The notes under the pieces: generated by a model
Database searches by the model: none
Told to the model about the DNA's origin: nothing
Seen by the model: the letters and a program-made list of their open reading frames with translations, nothing else
Assembly: GCF_002005305.1 (NCBI RefSeq)
Contig: NZ_CP014782.1
Coordinates: forward strand, 2,356,001 to 2,420,000
Direction: 5' to 3'
Length of the DNA: 64,000 bases
From: Shewanella psychrophila
GTDB taxonomy: Bacteria; Pseudomonadota; Gammaproteobacteria; Enterobacterales; Shewanellaceae
Translations under genes and position numbers: made by a program
Shown: positions 43,423-53,445 of the stretch, piece by piece
Layout of the letters: each line of letters begins with the position of its first letter
Position numbering within the stretch: position 1 is the first letter of the stretch

Positions 43423-45906
43423 CTAGAAAGTTTTACCAATGTTAAACGAGAAGATTTCAGTTTCATCATCCTCGTATTCCTTAACAGGCCACGCCAAGCT
43501 AAATACCATAGGTCCCATAGGAGATAACCATTGAATACTCATACCCGCAGAGGCTCGAATCCTACCTGGATCAGAGTAATCTTGAAGTTTATCAAATTCA
43601 TGAGCCGGAAGGTATCTATAAGAATCATAATCAAACTCAGTATCCCACACGTTACCCGCATCGAAGAAGAAGCTGGTACGTACCGAGTTAGTGTAAGCCT
43701 CATCCAAGAAAGGTGTAGGCACAATCATTTCAAAACTGGCAGTTGCAATCGCATTACCACCGATAGAGTTACCAGAACTCACCTGGATCTTATTTGGATC
43801 ACCTGGCAGATAACATCCGTCCCCCGATGGATCTGGAGAACAAGGCTCTAAACCACGACTCAAGTAGAATGAACGCGGACCCACCGAATTAGACTTAAAA
43901 CCGCGGAGTGAACTGCTGCCCCCAGAATAATAGTTTTCCCAGAAAGGCAAGATCTGGTCGTTATTATTAAATTGCCCATAACCATTACCATAGCCAACAC
44001 GAGCTTTCGCTAATACTACCCACTTGTGACTGCGAGTGATTGGGAAATAGAAACTGGTATCAAAATCTGCCTTGAAATACTGCAGATCTGAGCCCGGTAT
44101 CGTTATCTTAGTACTTAAACGCTGAGATGAACCATCCGATGGGAATGTGCCTCGGTTCAATGTACTGCGATACCAGCCTAAGTTAGCCTCGAAGTTATTA
44201 AACGCTAAGTCGGCATTAGGATCTTGGTCATCTCGGTAGATGTTATAGAATCTAAGTGCCTGCTCATAGGCCGAAATCTCTGAAATAGTGTTATGACGGT
44301 AACCTATACCACCGTTGATACGGTTATATTCGTTGATAGGGAATCCGGAGTTAAGTGCAACACCATAGGAGCTGTTCTTATATCGCTCAAGATTAGCTTC
44401 ATGTGCATCAAACTCGTTCCAATAAACGCTGCCGCCTAAGCTGACACCATCTTTGGTAAAGTATGGGTCGGTAAACGACAAATTCACATTCTTAGAATAC
44501 TTGTTGGTATTAAGATTGATACCCGCCTGATTACCCGTACCTAAGAAGTTACTCTGCTGCACACCGAACTGCAGACTCATACCTGACTCAGTACCATAAC
44601 CAACACCGGCATTAAACGAACCAGAGGGCTGCTCTTTCACGTTGAACGCTATGTCGACCAGATCATCGGTGCCAGGAACCTGTACAGTTTCGGTATCGAC
44701 AGTTTCAAAGTAACCAAGACGATTCAAACGTGCCTTTGATTGCTCGACTTGAGCCGAATTAAGCCAAGCACCTTCCATCTGACGCAACTCACGGCGCATG
44801 ACCTCATCTTTAGTCACTTGGTTACCGGAAAAATTAATGCTACGCACATAGACACGTTTACCCGGTTTAATATTGACGTTGAGGCTCACTTCTTTTGCCT
44901 CATCGTCAATTTCAGGGTAAGTCTGAACTTCTGGGTAGGCGTAACCGAAACGACCTAAATACTTGCCGTACATCTCTTCGGCAAATGTCACGTCGGCACC
45001 ATTATAAGTGTCACCAACCTTGATAGGCAGAATGGCCTTCATCACCTTCTCACGACCCATCAGGTCGCCGGTAAGGTTTACTTCTGTGACTGTATACTGT
45101 TCACCCTCATCGACATTGATGGTGATATACAAACCTTTGCGATCTGGGGTCATGGCGACCTGAGTCGAAGTCACATCGAAACGAATATAACCCCGGTTAT
45201 GATAGAAACTCTTTACCGTTTCTAGATCGGCCTGAAGTTTCTGTTTCTGATAACGGCGTTCACCAAACAGATCCCACCAAGCGACGTAATCTTTAAGTTC
45301 CAACATACCGATCAATTCAGCATCGGTGAAGACTTCATTACCGACAACATTAATCTGCTTGATTTCAGCGGCTAGACCTTCGGTAAAATTAAATTGTAAC
45401 TCGACACGGTTACGGGGCAAGTTAACGACTTCAGCTTTCACTTTAGCACCGTACTTTCCAACACCATAATAGAAGTCTTGTAGGCTTTTTTCGATACCGG
45501 CCAGCATGGTTCTGTCTAACGACTCACCCACCTTCACACCAGAGCCGTCTAAGCTCTCTTGAAGCTGCTCATCTTTGATGTCCTTGTTACCTTCGAAAGT
45601 AACCGAACTGATGGTTGGTCGTTCTTTGACGGTGACAATCAGAACACCGCCATCACGACTGACTTCGATATGTTCGAAGTTCGTCGAGGCATACAAGCTT
45701 TTAATCGCTTGTTGAAGTTTAAGTTCATCGACAGTATCACCTACCTTGACTGGAATAGTCAGTAAGGCAGCACCAAGAGCTACACGTTGTAGTCCTTGAA
45801 TTTGGATATCTGTGACTTCAAATGGCTGGAATGTTTCTGCCCAACCGTTCCCTGATAAAGACGCACCGACTAATACCATCGAGGCAAAAAGTTTATTAAA
45901 TCTCAT
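43423..45906 (-). CDS. bamA: Outer-membrane assembly factor BamA
   Basis: Central barrel of the BAM complex that inserts outer-membrane proteins. A signal peptide ends around NGWA; five POTRA domains span about residues 24-425; the Omp85 barrel fills the rest with the conserved RGF loop (GSSSLRGFKSN) and a terminal aromatic residue (NIGKTF). 827 residues, complete. A short Cys-containing insert (CSPDPSGDGCYLPG) lies in an extracellular loop after the RGF region, which is a feature variable between species. Confidence 0.97.
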   Translation of the reverse strand: MRFNKLFASMVLVGASLSGNGWAETFQPFEVTDIQIQGLQRVALGAALLTIPVKVGDTVDELKLQQAIKSLYASTNFEHIEVSRDGGVLIVTVKERPTISSVTFEGNKDIKDEQLQESLDGSGVKVGESLDRTMLAGIEKSLQDFYYGVGKYGAKVKAEVVNLPRNRVELQFNFTEGLAAEIKQINVVGNEVFTDAELIGMLELKDYVAWWDLFGERRYQKQKLQADLETVKSFYHNRGYIRFDVTSTQVAMTPDRKGLYITINVDEGEQYTVTEVNLTGDLMGREKVMKAILPIKVGDTYNGADVTFAEEMYGKYLGRFGYAYPEVQTYPEIDDEAKEVSLNVNIKPGKRVYVRSINFSGNQVTKDEVMRRELRQMEGAWLNSAQVEQSKARLNRLGYFETVDTETVQVPGTDDLVDIAFNVKEQPSGSFNAGVGYGTESGMSLQFGVQQSNFLGTGNQAGINLNTNKYSKNVNLSFTDPYFTKDGVSLGGSVYWNEFDAHEANLERYKNSSYGVALNSGFPINEYNRINGGIGYRHNTISEISAYEQALRFYNIYRDDQDPNADLAFNNFEANLGWYRSTLNRGTFPSDGSSQRLSTKITIPGSDLQYFKADFDTSFYFPITRSHKWVVLAKARVGYGNGYGQFNNNDQILPFWENYYSGGSSSLRGFKSNSVGPRSFYLSRGLEPCSPDPSGDGCYLPGDPNKIQVSSGNSIGGNAIATASFEMIVPTPFLDEAYTNSVRTSFFFDAGNVWDTEFDYDSYRYLPAHEFDKLQDYSDPGRIRASAGMSIQWLSPMGPMVFSLAWPVKEYEDDETEIFSFNIGKTF

Positions 45907-45937
45907 AGAGCACTTCTAATTATGTGTGTGTCCTTGC

Positions 45938-47305
45938 TCAGAGTCGGGAGAAATCGTTGAAAAGCGCGACGCTCATCAACATCAGCAGCATGGCTGCCCC
46001 AAATCTGAATCCAATTTCCTGTACCTTCTCTGGTACAGGTCTTCCTGTGATCACTTCGATGAAGTAATACAACAAGTGTCCCCCATCAAGCACGGGCAAA
46101 GGCAGTAAATTAATAATACCTAAGTTAACGCTGATTAATGCGAGGAAACCTAAAAAGTAAACCAATCCATAGTTAGCACTGTTACCAGCACCTTGTGCTA
46201 TGGATATTGGTCCACTTAAATTTTTAACAGACAGATCCCCAGTGATCAGTTTGCCGATCATCTTAAAACTGACAGAGATAAGTTGCCATGTTTTATCTGT
46301 CGCTACCCCAAATGATTCGATGAAACCATACTCAAGCTGAAGCTTCATATTTTCCGGCCAATCCGCTTGAGTAGGTGCAACACCGATAACACCTTCGACT
46401 TGACCTAGTGAACCTTCACGTTCACTAGGGATCACTTTGAGCTGAAGTTGTTCACCATCTCGTCTAACTGTAATTAATACAGTTTGATTAGCTGATGCTT
46501 TTATCTTACTGACGAAATCGTCCCACTCATCATAGGGCACACCATCAACGGCGACTAAGATATCTCCGACTTCTAAGCCTGCGGCCGCAGCCGCGCCATC
46601 TGGGCTCACTAATCCTAAAACAGGAGTTATTTCGGGTCTATAGAAATCGAGTCCCAATGAAGCGATGGGCGACTCTTTATCCGGATCGAACTCCCAGGAT
46701 TCCGTGTTTAATCTATATTTAGTACCTAGTGCGTCATCGGCACTATATTCCAGAGGCGCTAAGGTGATATCAATATGTGGCTCACCAATCTCACTCACCA
46801 AGGCGTAAGTCACCTCTTCCCAATTACGCACACGCTTGCCTTCAACCGAAGTTATCAGCATAGGCTCATGAATTTGAATTTGCGCAGCGGGCGTATCTAT
46901 ACGTGTAGCATCAATAACGGGCTTGAGTGCTGGTACGCCAATAAGGTACATGAAATAAAGTGAAATAATGGCAAAAATGAAATTGGCCAAAGGCCCAGCT
47001 GCAACTATGGCGATACGCTGCCAAACCGTTTTTCGGTTAAACGCTTGATCTTTTAATTCTTCCGGAACATCATCCACACGTTCGTCAAGCATCTTGACAT
47101 AACCGCCAAGAGGAATCATAGCTAACACGTATTCGGTGCCATCTTTACCCACTCTTCGCCATATCGCTTTACCAAAGCCGATAGAAAAACGCTCAACTTT
47201 AACCCCACAACGCCTAGCCACCCAAAAGTGACCATATTCATGTGCAGCAATTAAGATGCCTAATGCAATAACAAAGGAACCTAAGTTCCACAGAAAGTCG
47301 ATCAT
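45938..47305 (-). CDS. rseP: Site-2 protease RseP
   Basis: Intramembrane zinc metalloprotease that performs the second cut of RseA to release sigma-E. HEYGH near residue 21 is the zinc site; two PDZ domains lie in the periplasmic part (GLVSPDGAAAAAGLEVGDILVA region, here written GLVSPDGAAA and GLEVGDILVA); LPVLDGGH near the C terminus holds the third ligand. The second of two nearby in-frame ATGs is preferred because AAGGA is then six bases upstream. Co-located with bamA, a sigma-E target. Confidence 0.95.
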   Translation of the reverse strand: MIDFLWNLGSFVIALGILIAAHEYGHFWVARRCGVKVERFSIGFGKAIWRRVGKDGTEYVLAMIPLGGYVKMLDERVDDVPEELKDQAFNRKTVWQRIAIVAAGPLANFIFAIISLYFMYLIGVPALKPVIDATRIDTPAAQIQIHEPMLITSVEGKRVRNWEEVTYALVSEIGEPHIDITLAPLEYSADDALGTKYRLNTESWEFDPDKESPIASLGLDFYRPEITPVLGLVSPDGAAAAAGLEVGDILVAVDGVPYDEWDDFVSKIKASANQTVLITVRRDGEQLQLKVIPSEREGSLGQVEGVIGVAPTQADWPENMKLQLEYGFIESFGVATDKTWQLISVSFKMIGKLITGDLSVKNLSGPISIAQGAGNSANYGLVYFLGFLALISVNLGIINLLPLPVLDGGHLLYYFIEVITGRPVPEKVQEIGFRFGAAMLLMLMSVALFNDFSRL

Positions 47306-47323
47306 TCCCATCCTTTGAGGTAG

Positions 47324-48511
47324 TTAAATCTTTGCTACCAACTCTAAAGCAAATCTGCGTGTTTGTGTATCTAATGCAATAATATCATCCAGACTCTTTA
47401 AAGAATTCATCGACACCTTGCTCAAACACGTTTCATTTATTCTGGCTATATCAGTAAACTTTAACTTGTTTTCCAAAAAAGCAGCAACCGATATTTCATT
47501 TGCTGCATTTAACACTGTCGTCGCTTCCTGACCTTGCTTACAAGCCTCTATGGCAAGAGAAAGACAAGGAAATCGTTCGAAATCAGGCTCAAGAAAGCTT
47601 AATTGTCCGACTGTGAAAAAATCTAAAGGTTCAACTCCCGAGTTAATTCTTTGTGGATAAGACATACAATGAGCGATTGGCGTACGCATATCAGGGTTAC
47701 CCAACTGAGCTAAAACCGAGCCATCCCGATACTGAACCATAGAGTGAATAACACTCTGGGGATGAATAACAACCTTCAGCTGCTCAGAAGTGGTATTGAA
47801 TAACCAACGAGCCTCTATATATTCGAGGCCCTTATTCATCATGCTAGCGGAATCAACAGAAATCTTACGACCCATAGACCAATTAGGATGTTTACATGCC
47901 TGAGCCGGTGTCATGGCGCTAAGAGAATCCAGAGGTGAAGTAAGAAAAGGGCCCCCTGAACCTGTCAGCAAAATATGCGATATACCTGCACCATCAAGAT
48001 CGCAGTAGCCGATATTGCTCTGAATCGGCTCAGGTAAAGCCTGAAATATTGCATTATGCTCACTGTCTACTGGCAACACTTGTGCACCAGAGGCCTTCAT
48101 CGCTTCGATAAACAGCCTGCCAGACATCACCAGCGACTCTTTATTCGCTAATAGGACTCGCTTACCCGCTTTAACGGCAGCTAAAGTCGGCAATAAGCCC
48201 GCCGCACCAACAATTGCGGCCATAACAGTATCGACACAAGATGCACTGACAAGATCATCAAGCTCCGTCGCCCCAGTCGTAACTTCAATGCCAGAGTTTG
48301 CTGGTAAACGCTGGCGTAAAAGCTTGGCGGCATCGACATCGACCATATGGGCAATCGTTGGCTTGTGATCTATACACAGAGCCAACATTTTATCCACATT
48401 AGTATTCGCCACCAAGGCGTAGATGGAATAAGCCTCAGGATTGTGGTTAATGACACTTAAGGTGCTAGTACCTATGGATCCAGTTGCGCCAAGTATGACC
48501 ATTCTTTGCAT
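47324..48511 (-). CDS. dxr: 1-deoxy-D-xylulose 5-phosphate reductoisomerase
   Basis: Second step of the MEP isoprenoid pathway, feeding UppS downstream in lipid carrier synthesis. NADPH motif GATGSIGTSTLSVI at the N terminus; catalytic segment LPVDSEHNAIFQ; substrate loop LTGSGGPF and the PNWSMGRKISVDSASMMNKG stretch. 395 residues, complete. Four bases separate it from cdsA. Confidence 0.97.
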   Translation of the reverse strand: MQRMVILGATGSIGTSTLSVINHNPEAYSIYALVANTNVDKMLALCIDHKPTIAHMVDVDAAKLLRQRLPANSGIEVTTGATELDDLVSASCVDTVMAAIVGAAGLLPTLAAVKAGKRVLLANKESLVMSGRLFIEAMKASGAQVLPVDSEHNAIFQALPEPIQSNIGYCDLDGAGISHILLTGSGGPFLTSPLDSLSAMTPAQACKHPNWSMGRKISVDSASMMNKGLEYIEARWLFNTTSEQLKVVIHPQSVIHSMVQYRDGSVLAQLGNPDMRTPIAHCMSYPQRINSGVEPLDFFTVGQLSFLEPDFERFPCLSLAIEACKQGQEATTVLNAANEISVAAFLENKLKFTDIARINETCLSKVSMNSLKSLDDIIALDTQTRRFALELVAKI

Positions 48512-48515
48512 TAGG

Positions 48516-49373
48516 TTACATCCAAAATGCGATATAAATAAGTGTAAACACAGGCAGCGCAGCTGTCAGACTGTCTATTCTATCGAGTATGCCACCATGC
48601 CCAGGCAATATGGTGCCCGAATCTTTAATATCCGCCACCCGCTTAAACATACTCTCTGACAAGTCTCCCACCGCCGAGACTATGGCGATAAATAAGGTCA
48701 CGGCAACGACCAAGCCTAACTCCTGCTCTGGTGAAGCTAGCATCACGCCTATCACAATAATCATGCTGGTAAGTAAACCACCCACGAGGCCTTCGATAGT
48801 CTTGGCTGGACTTACGTTAGGCATCAATTTAGTACGCCCAAGGGCTTTACCCGCAAAATATGCTCCGCTATCTGTAGCCCAAACCACAAGCATGACCAAG
48901 AAGACTAACACCCCACCGTAATAAGGGTCTGCTTCTGAACTTAACCCCTTAAGGGCAATCAGGGCTGCAAAACAAGGAATCAGGGTAAGTTGTCCAAACA
49001 TAGACTTGAACATGTGGCTCTTTTGCCACAAAGCCGAACTCTTTGGAAAAGAGAGCACCAATAAAAGTGAAATAGCCCACCATAAAGCACCAATCAAGAT
49101 GATGGCCAAATAAATTGGATGAAGATGGCCTTTAAACCAGAGTTCATCGCTAGGAACAAAAAGATTGAGTGCGATTAATAACGCACCTATGGTGATAGTA
49201 AAGCTCCACTGCGTCATTTGACAGCGCTTATCGATAATCTGTCCCCACTCCTTGGCAGCAATCAAAAATACAGGCACCAATATCCAGGAAAAGAACTCAG
49301 TTGGAAGGAAAAACACCGCCCCTAAAACCAAGGGAATCAGCCAAATTGCTGTTATTATTCGTTGTTTTAGCAA
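48516..49373 (-). CDS. cdsA: Phosphatidate cytidylyltransferase
   Basis: Makes CDP-diacylglycerol, precursor of all phospholipids, in the inner membrane. Multiple membrane helices; the C-terminal family signature is present as SVAGDLSESMFKR-like AVGDLSESMFKRVADIKDSG followed by LPGHGGILDRIDS. The start codon is TTG at 49373, preceded by GAGGA and a spacer that is almost pure T. No better ATG start exists near the family N terminus MLKQRIITA. E. coli cdsA also uses a weak start as far as I recall. Confidence 0.95.
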   Translation of the reverse strand: MLKQRIITAIWLIPLVLGAVFFLPTEFFSWILVPVFLIAAKEWGQIIDKRCQMTQWSFTITIGALLIALNLFVPSDELWFKGHLHPIYLAIILIGALWWAISLLLVLSFPKSSALWQKSHMFKSMFGQLTLIPCFAALIALKGLSSEADPYYGGVLVFLVMLVVWATDSGAYFAGKALGRTKLMPNVSPAKTIEGLVGGLLTSMIIVIGVMLASPEQELGLVVAVTLFIAIVSAVGDLSESMFKRVADIKDSGTILPGHGGILDRIDSLTAALPVFTLIYIAFWM

Positions 49374-49391
49374 AAAAAAATCCTCAAAAAA

Positions 49392-50186
49392 TTATGACTC
49401 GGACTGCATCGACTCTATTTGGCAACCAGTCAGGCCGAATCTTCGTTGTCGAGATGCAAAAGTTGCAACAGCCTGTTTAAAAGCATTTTCATCAAAATCT
49501 GGCCATAAAGTGTCGGTAAATACCAACTCGGCATAAGCGGCCTGCCACAATATGAAATTACTAATACGATAGTCCCCACCGGTCCGTATCATTAAATCAA
49601 CTTCGGCTTGGTTTTGCATGCATAAATGCTGACTTAAAGCTTCTTCAGTGAACTGACTGCTGACCATTTCACCGGTTTCAACCTTTTTAGCGAGTGCTTG
49701 TGCGGCCTGCATGATGTCCCAACGGCCACCATAGTTAGCCGCCACATTCAAAACCAGATCGGTATTACCTGCTGTTTTTGCTTCCGCTGCGGCAATTTGC
49801 TTCTGTAAGCGTTCAGAAAAACGACTGATGTCGCCAATAATATTGAGCCTAACCCCATTTTTATGCAGCAACTTTATTTCACGCTGCAACACAGTAAAGA
49901 AGAGCTCCATCAAGAGAGAGACCTCTTTATCGGGCCTGCGCCAGTTTTCACTGGAAAATGCAAATAAAGTTAACGAGTCGATTCCCATCTCTCTGGCGGT
50001 ACTCACGGCTCGTCTGACGGTTTTAACTCCCGCCTTGTGCCCCATCACTCTGGGTTTCCCCTGCGCCTGTGCCCAGCGTCCGTTGCCATCCATGATGATG
50101 GCAACGTGTTTAGGCTTAGACTGTTTAACAAGCTCTTCGATCTCCTCGGGAGAGAATTCAGAACCAGACTGGGAATCGATTGACAT
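49392..50186 (-). CDS. uppS: Undecaprenyl diphosphate synthase
   Basis: Makes the C55 lipid carrier for peptidoglycan and O-antigen. Cis-prenyltransferase signature AIIMDGNGRWAQ (catalytic Asp), the LTLFAFSSENWRRP segment and DLMIRTGGDYRISNFILWQ near the C terminus. 264 residues. Separated from frr by a strong hairpin, so it may start the uppS-cdsA-dxr unit. Confidence 0.97.
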   Translation of the reverse strand: MSIDSQSGSEFSPEEIEELVKQSKPKHVAIIMDGNGRWAQAQGKPRVMGHKAGVKTVRRAVSTAREMGIDSLTLFAFSSENWRRPDKEVSLLMELFFTVLQREIKLLHKNGVRLNIIGDISRFSERLQKQIAAAEAKTAGNTDLVLNVAANYGGRWDIMQAAQALAKKVETGEMVSSQFTEEALSQHLCMQNQAEVDLMIRTGGDYRISNFILWQAAYAELVFTDTLWPDFDENAFKQAVATFASRQRRFGLTGCQIESMQSES

Positions 50187-50197
50187 CTATTACAACC

Positions 50198-50240
50198 CTT
50201 AAAAAAGCAAACGCCGTGTAGTATACCGCTACACGGCGTC
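50198..50240 (-). terminator. Terminator after frr
   Basis: On the minus strand ACGCCGTGTAG / CTACACGGCGT form a long hairpin followed by TTGCTTTTTT. It lies between frr and uppS. Confidence 0.88.
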
Positions 50241-50265
50241 TTAACTCTAGTTTCTTAGCTCTAGA

Positions 50266-50823
50266 TTAGACTTCCATCAACTCTGCTTCTTTTGCAGACA
50301 AGATATCATCAATCTCCTTAATATGAGCATTGGTGAACTTCTGAATCTCATCTTCGGTACGGTGCACATCATCTTCGGTACACTCTTTATCTTTCTCTAA
50401 TTCTTTAATATCTGAGTTAGCATCGCGGCGCACGTTACGAACAGAAATACGTCCATTCTCAGCTTCTGCACGTACAACCTTGATAAGGTCTTTGCGACGC
50501 TCTTCAGTTAATGCAGGAAGTGGGATTCGGATGATGGCACCCGCAGACATAGGGTTTAAACCTAGATCTGAAGTCATGATAGCTTTCTCAACTGCTTGGA
50601 TCATAGTGGCATCAAACACAGAAACAGCCAGAGTACGAGAATCTTCGATAGTGACATTACCCACTTGCTTAAGCGGTGTCATTGAACCGTAATAAGAGAC
50701 CTTAATCGAATCTAAAAGGCTTGGATGAGCACGCCCGGTACGGACTTTAGCCATCTGAGTCTTAGTGGCTTCTACACATTTAGCCATACGTGTTTGAGCA
50801 TCTGTTTTAATTTCGTTTATCAC
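50266..50823 (-). CDS. frr: Ribosome recycling factor
   Basis: With EF-G splits post-termination ribosomes. 185 residues of the typical RRF: RTGRAHPSLLDSIKVSYYG, the LPALTEERRKDL stretch and the long helices to the C terminus. In the standard place after pyrH. Confidence 0.97.
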   Translation of the reverse strand: MINEIKTDAQTRMAKCVEATKTQMAKVRTGRAHPSLLDSIKVSYYGSMTPLKQVGNVTIEDSRTLAVSVFDATMIQAVEKAIMTSDLGLNPMSAGAIIRIPLPALTEERRKDLIKVVRAEAENGRISVRNVRRDANSDIKELEKDKECTEDDVHRTEDEIQKFTNAHIKEIDDILSAKEAELMEV

Positions 50824-50921
50824 GATAAATATCCTTTAAATAAGTCACTAAATTCTAAGTCATAGGACTATCCAGTCACACTAAATCATTAATTTTTGCT
50901 GACTGGATATTACAATATTTC

Positions 50922-51662
50922 TTAACTCGTTGTTGTGCTTGCTTTGATCATTGTGCCTTCTCGCTCACCCATAATGACTCGACGTAGGGCGCCAGGCTTA
51001 TTCATGTTAAATACCAATATTGGCATGTTGTGATCTCTCGCCATGGTAAATGCGGCAAGATCCATCACTTTTAATTCTTTTTCCAAAATTTCATCGTAAC
51101 CCATTTCATCATACTTTACTGCATCTGGGTTCTTCACTGGATCATCAGAGTAGACACCATCTACTTTAGTTCCTTTGATCACAACTTCTGCTTCGATTTC
51201 GATACCGCGCAAGCAAGCAGCAGAGTCAGTTGTGCAGAAAGGATTACCCGTTCCTGCGGCAAAAATAACCACACGTCCAGACTTTAGCAAACTAATAGCT
51301 TCGGCCCAGTTATAATCATCACAGACGCCTTTAAGTGGAATAGCAGACATTAGCCTTGCATTGACGTAAGCTCGGTGTAGGGCGTCGCGCATGGCTAAAC
51401 CGTTCATCACTGTGGCTAGCATGCCCATATGATCACCGACTACCCGATTCATGCCCGCTTGTGCAAGCCCCTCGCCACGGAATAAGTTACCGCCACCGAT
51501 AACAACACCTACCTGAATGCCGAGCTCAACCAGTTCTTTAATCTCCTGAGCCATACGATCTAATACTTTGGGATCTATGCCAAAGCCTTCTTCGCCCATT
51601 AAGGCTTCACCACTGAGTTTAAGAAGAATACGTCGAAATGCTGGTTTAGGATTCGTGCTCAT
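50922..51662 (-). CDS. pyrH: Uridylate kinase
   Basis: Phosphorylates UMP to UDP; hexameric, GTP-activated and UTP-inhibited in Gram-negatives. Amino acid kinase fold with LLKLSGEALMG, VIGGGNLFRG, the FAAGTGNPFCTTDSAACLR stretch and DLAAFTMARDHNMPI. 246 residues. Positioned between tsf and frr as usual. Confidence 0.97.
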   Translation of the reverse strand: MSTNPKPAFRRILLKLSGEALMGEEGFGIDPKVLDRMAQEIKELVELGIQVGVVIGGGNLFRGEGLAQAGMNRVVGDHMGMLATVMNGLAMRDALHRAYVNARLMSAIPLKGVCDDYNWAEAISLLKSGRVVIFAAGTGNPFCTTDSAACLRGIEIEAEVVIKGTKVDGVYSDDPVKNPDAVKYDEMGYDEILEKELKVMDLAAFTMARDHNMPILVFNMNKPGALRRVIMGEREGTMIKASTTTS

Positions 51663-51699
51663 TTTTAATGTCCTGATTGATGCCGATAGGTAAAATCAT

Positions 51700-51731
51700 A
51701 CAATAAGACCGCAGCAAATGCCGCGGTCTTA
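51700..51731 (-). terminator. Hairpin after tsf
   Basis: AAGACCGCGGCA / TGCTGCGGTCTT-type stem on the minus strand between tsf and pyrH, with only a weak T-rich tail (ATTGTAT). A partial terminator or processing site. Confidence 0.6.
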
Positions 51732-51751
51732 GGAGTGCTTACAAAAGGAGA

Positions 51752-52600
51752 TTAAGCCTTAGTAGCAGCGATTTGTGCAGCTACTTCAGCAGCAAAATCT
51801 TCTTCTTTCTTCGCGATACCTTCGCCAACTTCTAAACGAACGAAGTTTGATACAGTAGCACCTTTCTCTTTAAGAATTGCACCAACAGTTTTCTTAGGCT
51901 CCATGATGTAAGCTTGGCCAGTAAGAGATATCTCACCAGTAAACTTCTTCATTCTTCCGAAAACCATTTTCTCAGCAATCTCAGCAGGCTTGCCTTCGTT
52001 CATAGCGATTTCGATCTGAAGTGTTCTTTCTTTTTCAACAAGAGCAGCAGGAACATCTTCAGGGTTGACGAATTCAGGCTTAGAAGCAGCAACGTGCATT
52101 GCTACGTGCTTAAGCGTTTCTTCGTCAGCTTCACCAGCCACAACAACACCGATACGCTCACCGTGACGGTAAGATGCTAGCTTAGCACCATCGATGTACT
52201 CAACGCGACGAACGTTGATGTTTTCACCGATTTTAGTCACTAGTGCAACACGTGTTTCTTCGAACTGAACTTTCAGATCTTCGATAGTGACTTTAGATGC
52301 AGCTGCAACTTCCAGTACAGAATTAGCGAATGCTAGGAAGTTTGCATCTTTTGCAACGAAGTCTGTTTGACAATTAACTTCTAAAAGCGCAGCAAAACCT
52401 TCGCTATTTTTAATCAGGATTGTACCTTCAGCAGCGATGTTACCCGCTTTTTTAGCAGCCTTTGCAGCACCGCTCTTACGCATGTTATCGATCGCTAGTT
52501 CGATGTCACCATCAGTTTCAACCAACGCTTTCTTACAATCCATCATGCCAGCGCCAGTGCGCTCACGAAGTTCTTTAACTTGGGCAGCAGTAATTGCCAT
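51752..52600 (-). CDS. tsf: Elongation factor Ts
   Basis: Guanine nucleotide exchange factor for EF-Tu. Conserved RTGAGMMDCKKAL and VNCQTDFVAKD motifs; 282 residues, normal for the family. Second gene of the rpsB-tsf operon; a hairpin in the 116-bp gap may reduce read-through from rpsB. Confidence 0.97.
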   Translation of the reverse strand: MAITAAQVKELRERTGAGMMDCKKALVETDGDIELAIDNMRKSGAAKAAKKAGNIAAEGTILIKNSEGFAALLEVNCQTDFVAKDANFLAFANSVLEVAAASKVTIEDLKVQFEETRVALVTKIGENINVRRVEYIDGAKLASYRHGERIGVVVAGEADEETLKHVAMHVAASKPEFVNPEDVPAALVEKERTLQIEIAMNEGKPAEIAEKMVFGRMKKFTGEISLTGQAYIMEPKKTVGAILKEKGATVSNFVRLEVGEGIAKKEEDFAAEVAAQIAATKA

Positions 52601-52645
52601 TGTTAAATCCTCTATAGATAATTCTACAAATTCAATAGATATAAA

Positions 52646-52671
52646 ACAGGGGCCTTAAGGCCCCTGTTCAC
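52646..52671 (-). terminator. Attenuator-like hairpin between rpsB and tsf
   Basis: A perfect palindrome AACAGGGGCCTTAAGGCCCCTGTT followed on the minus strand by TTAT, written here as arms CAGGGGCCTT / AAGGCCCCTG. It sits within the operon, so partial termination is likely. Confidence 0.7.
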
Positions 52672-52716
52672 CAATCATGTATCTTGGTTAATAAGGGATG
52701 AAAATCATCGCCCCTA

Positions 52717-53445
52717 TTATTCGGCTTCTACGAAACCGTCTTGCTCAGCTTGAACAGCAAGATCTTGACCACGGCCAGATTTTGCGGCAGCAGCAACAGT
52801 CTCAGTGTACAAACGAATAGAGCGCATTGCATCATCATTTCCAGGAACGATGTAGTTGATACCGTCTGGTGAAGAGTTAGTATCAACAATAGCAACAACT
52901 GGGATACCCAGATTGTTTGCTTCTTTAACAGCGATATGCTCATGATCTGCACCGATAACGAAAAGAACGTCAGGCAGGCCGCCCATGTTCTTAATGCCAC
53001 CAAGAGACTTGTCTAATTTCTCAAGCTCACGAGTACGCATCAAAGCTTCTTTCTTAGTAAGCTTGTCGAAAGTACCATCTACAGACTGGCTTTCAAGATC
53101 TTTAAGACGCTTGATTGATTGACGCACTGTTTTCCAGTTAGTCAACATACCGCCTAACCAGCGGTGATCAACATAGTACTGGTCACAAGAGATTGCAGAC
53201 TCTTTGATAGCTTCGCTTGCAGCACGCTTAGTACCAACAAAAAGAACCTTACCTTTCTTTGAAGCGATGTTGCTGATGAAAGCAAGAGCTTCATTGAACA
53301 TAGGCACTGTGTGCTCTAGGTTGATGATGTGAACACCATTACGAGCACCAAAGATGAAAGGCTTCATCTTTGGATTCCAGTAACGAGTCTGGTGACCGAA
53401 GTGAACACCGGCTTGTAGCATGTCGCGCATTGAAACTGTAGTCAT
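52717..53445 (-). CDS. rpsB: 30S ribosomal protein S2
   Basis: Small-subunit ribosomal protein. AGVHFGHQTRYWNPKM and the DHRWLGGMLTNWKT signature; 242 residues. First gene of the minus-strand block; preceded by a leader likely used for autogenous control by S2. Confidence 0.98.
   Translation of the reverse strand: MTTVSMRDMLQAGVHFGHQTRYWNPKMKPFIFGARNGVHIINLEHTVPMFNEALAFISNIASKKGKVLFVGTKRAASEAIKESAISCDQYYVDHRWLGGMLTNWKTVRQSIKRLKDLESQSVDGTFDKLTKKEALMRTRELEKLDKSLGGIKNMGGLPDVLFVIGADHEHIAVKEANNLGIPVVAIVDTNSSPDGINYIVPGNDDAMRSIRLYTETVAAAAKSGRGQDLAVQAEQDGFVEAE

Noticed and set aside
43423..45906. Cys-containing insert in a BamA surface loop as a novelty
   Set aside because: Extracellular loops of BamA vary widely between species, so this alone is not noteworthy.
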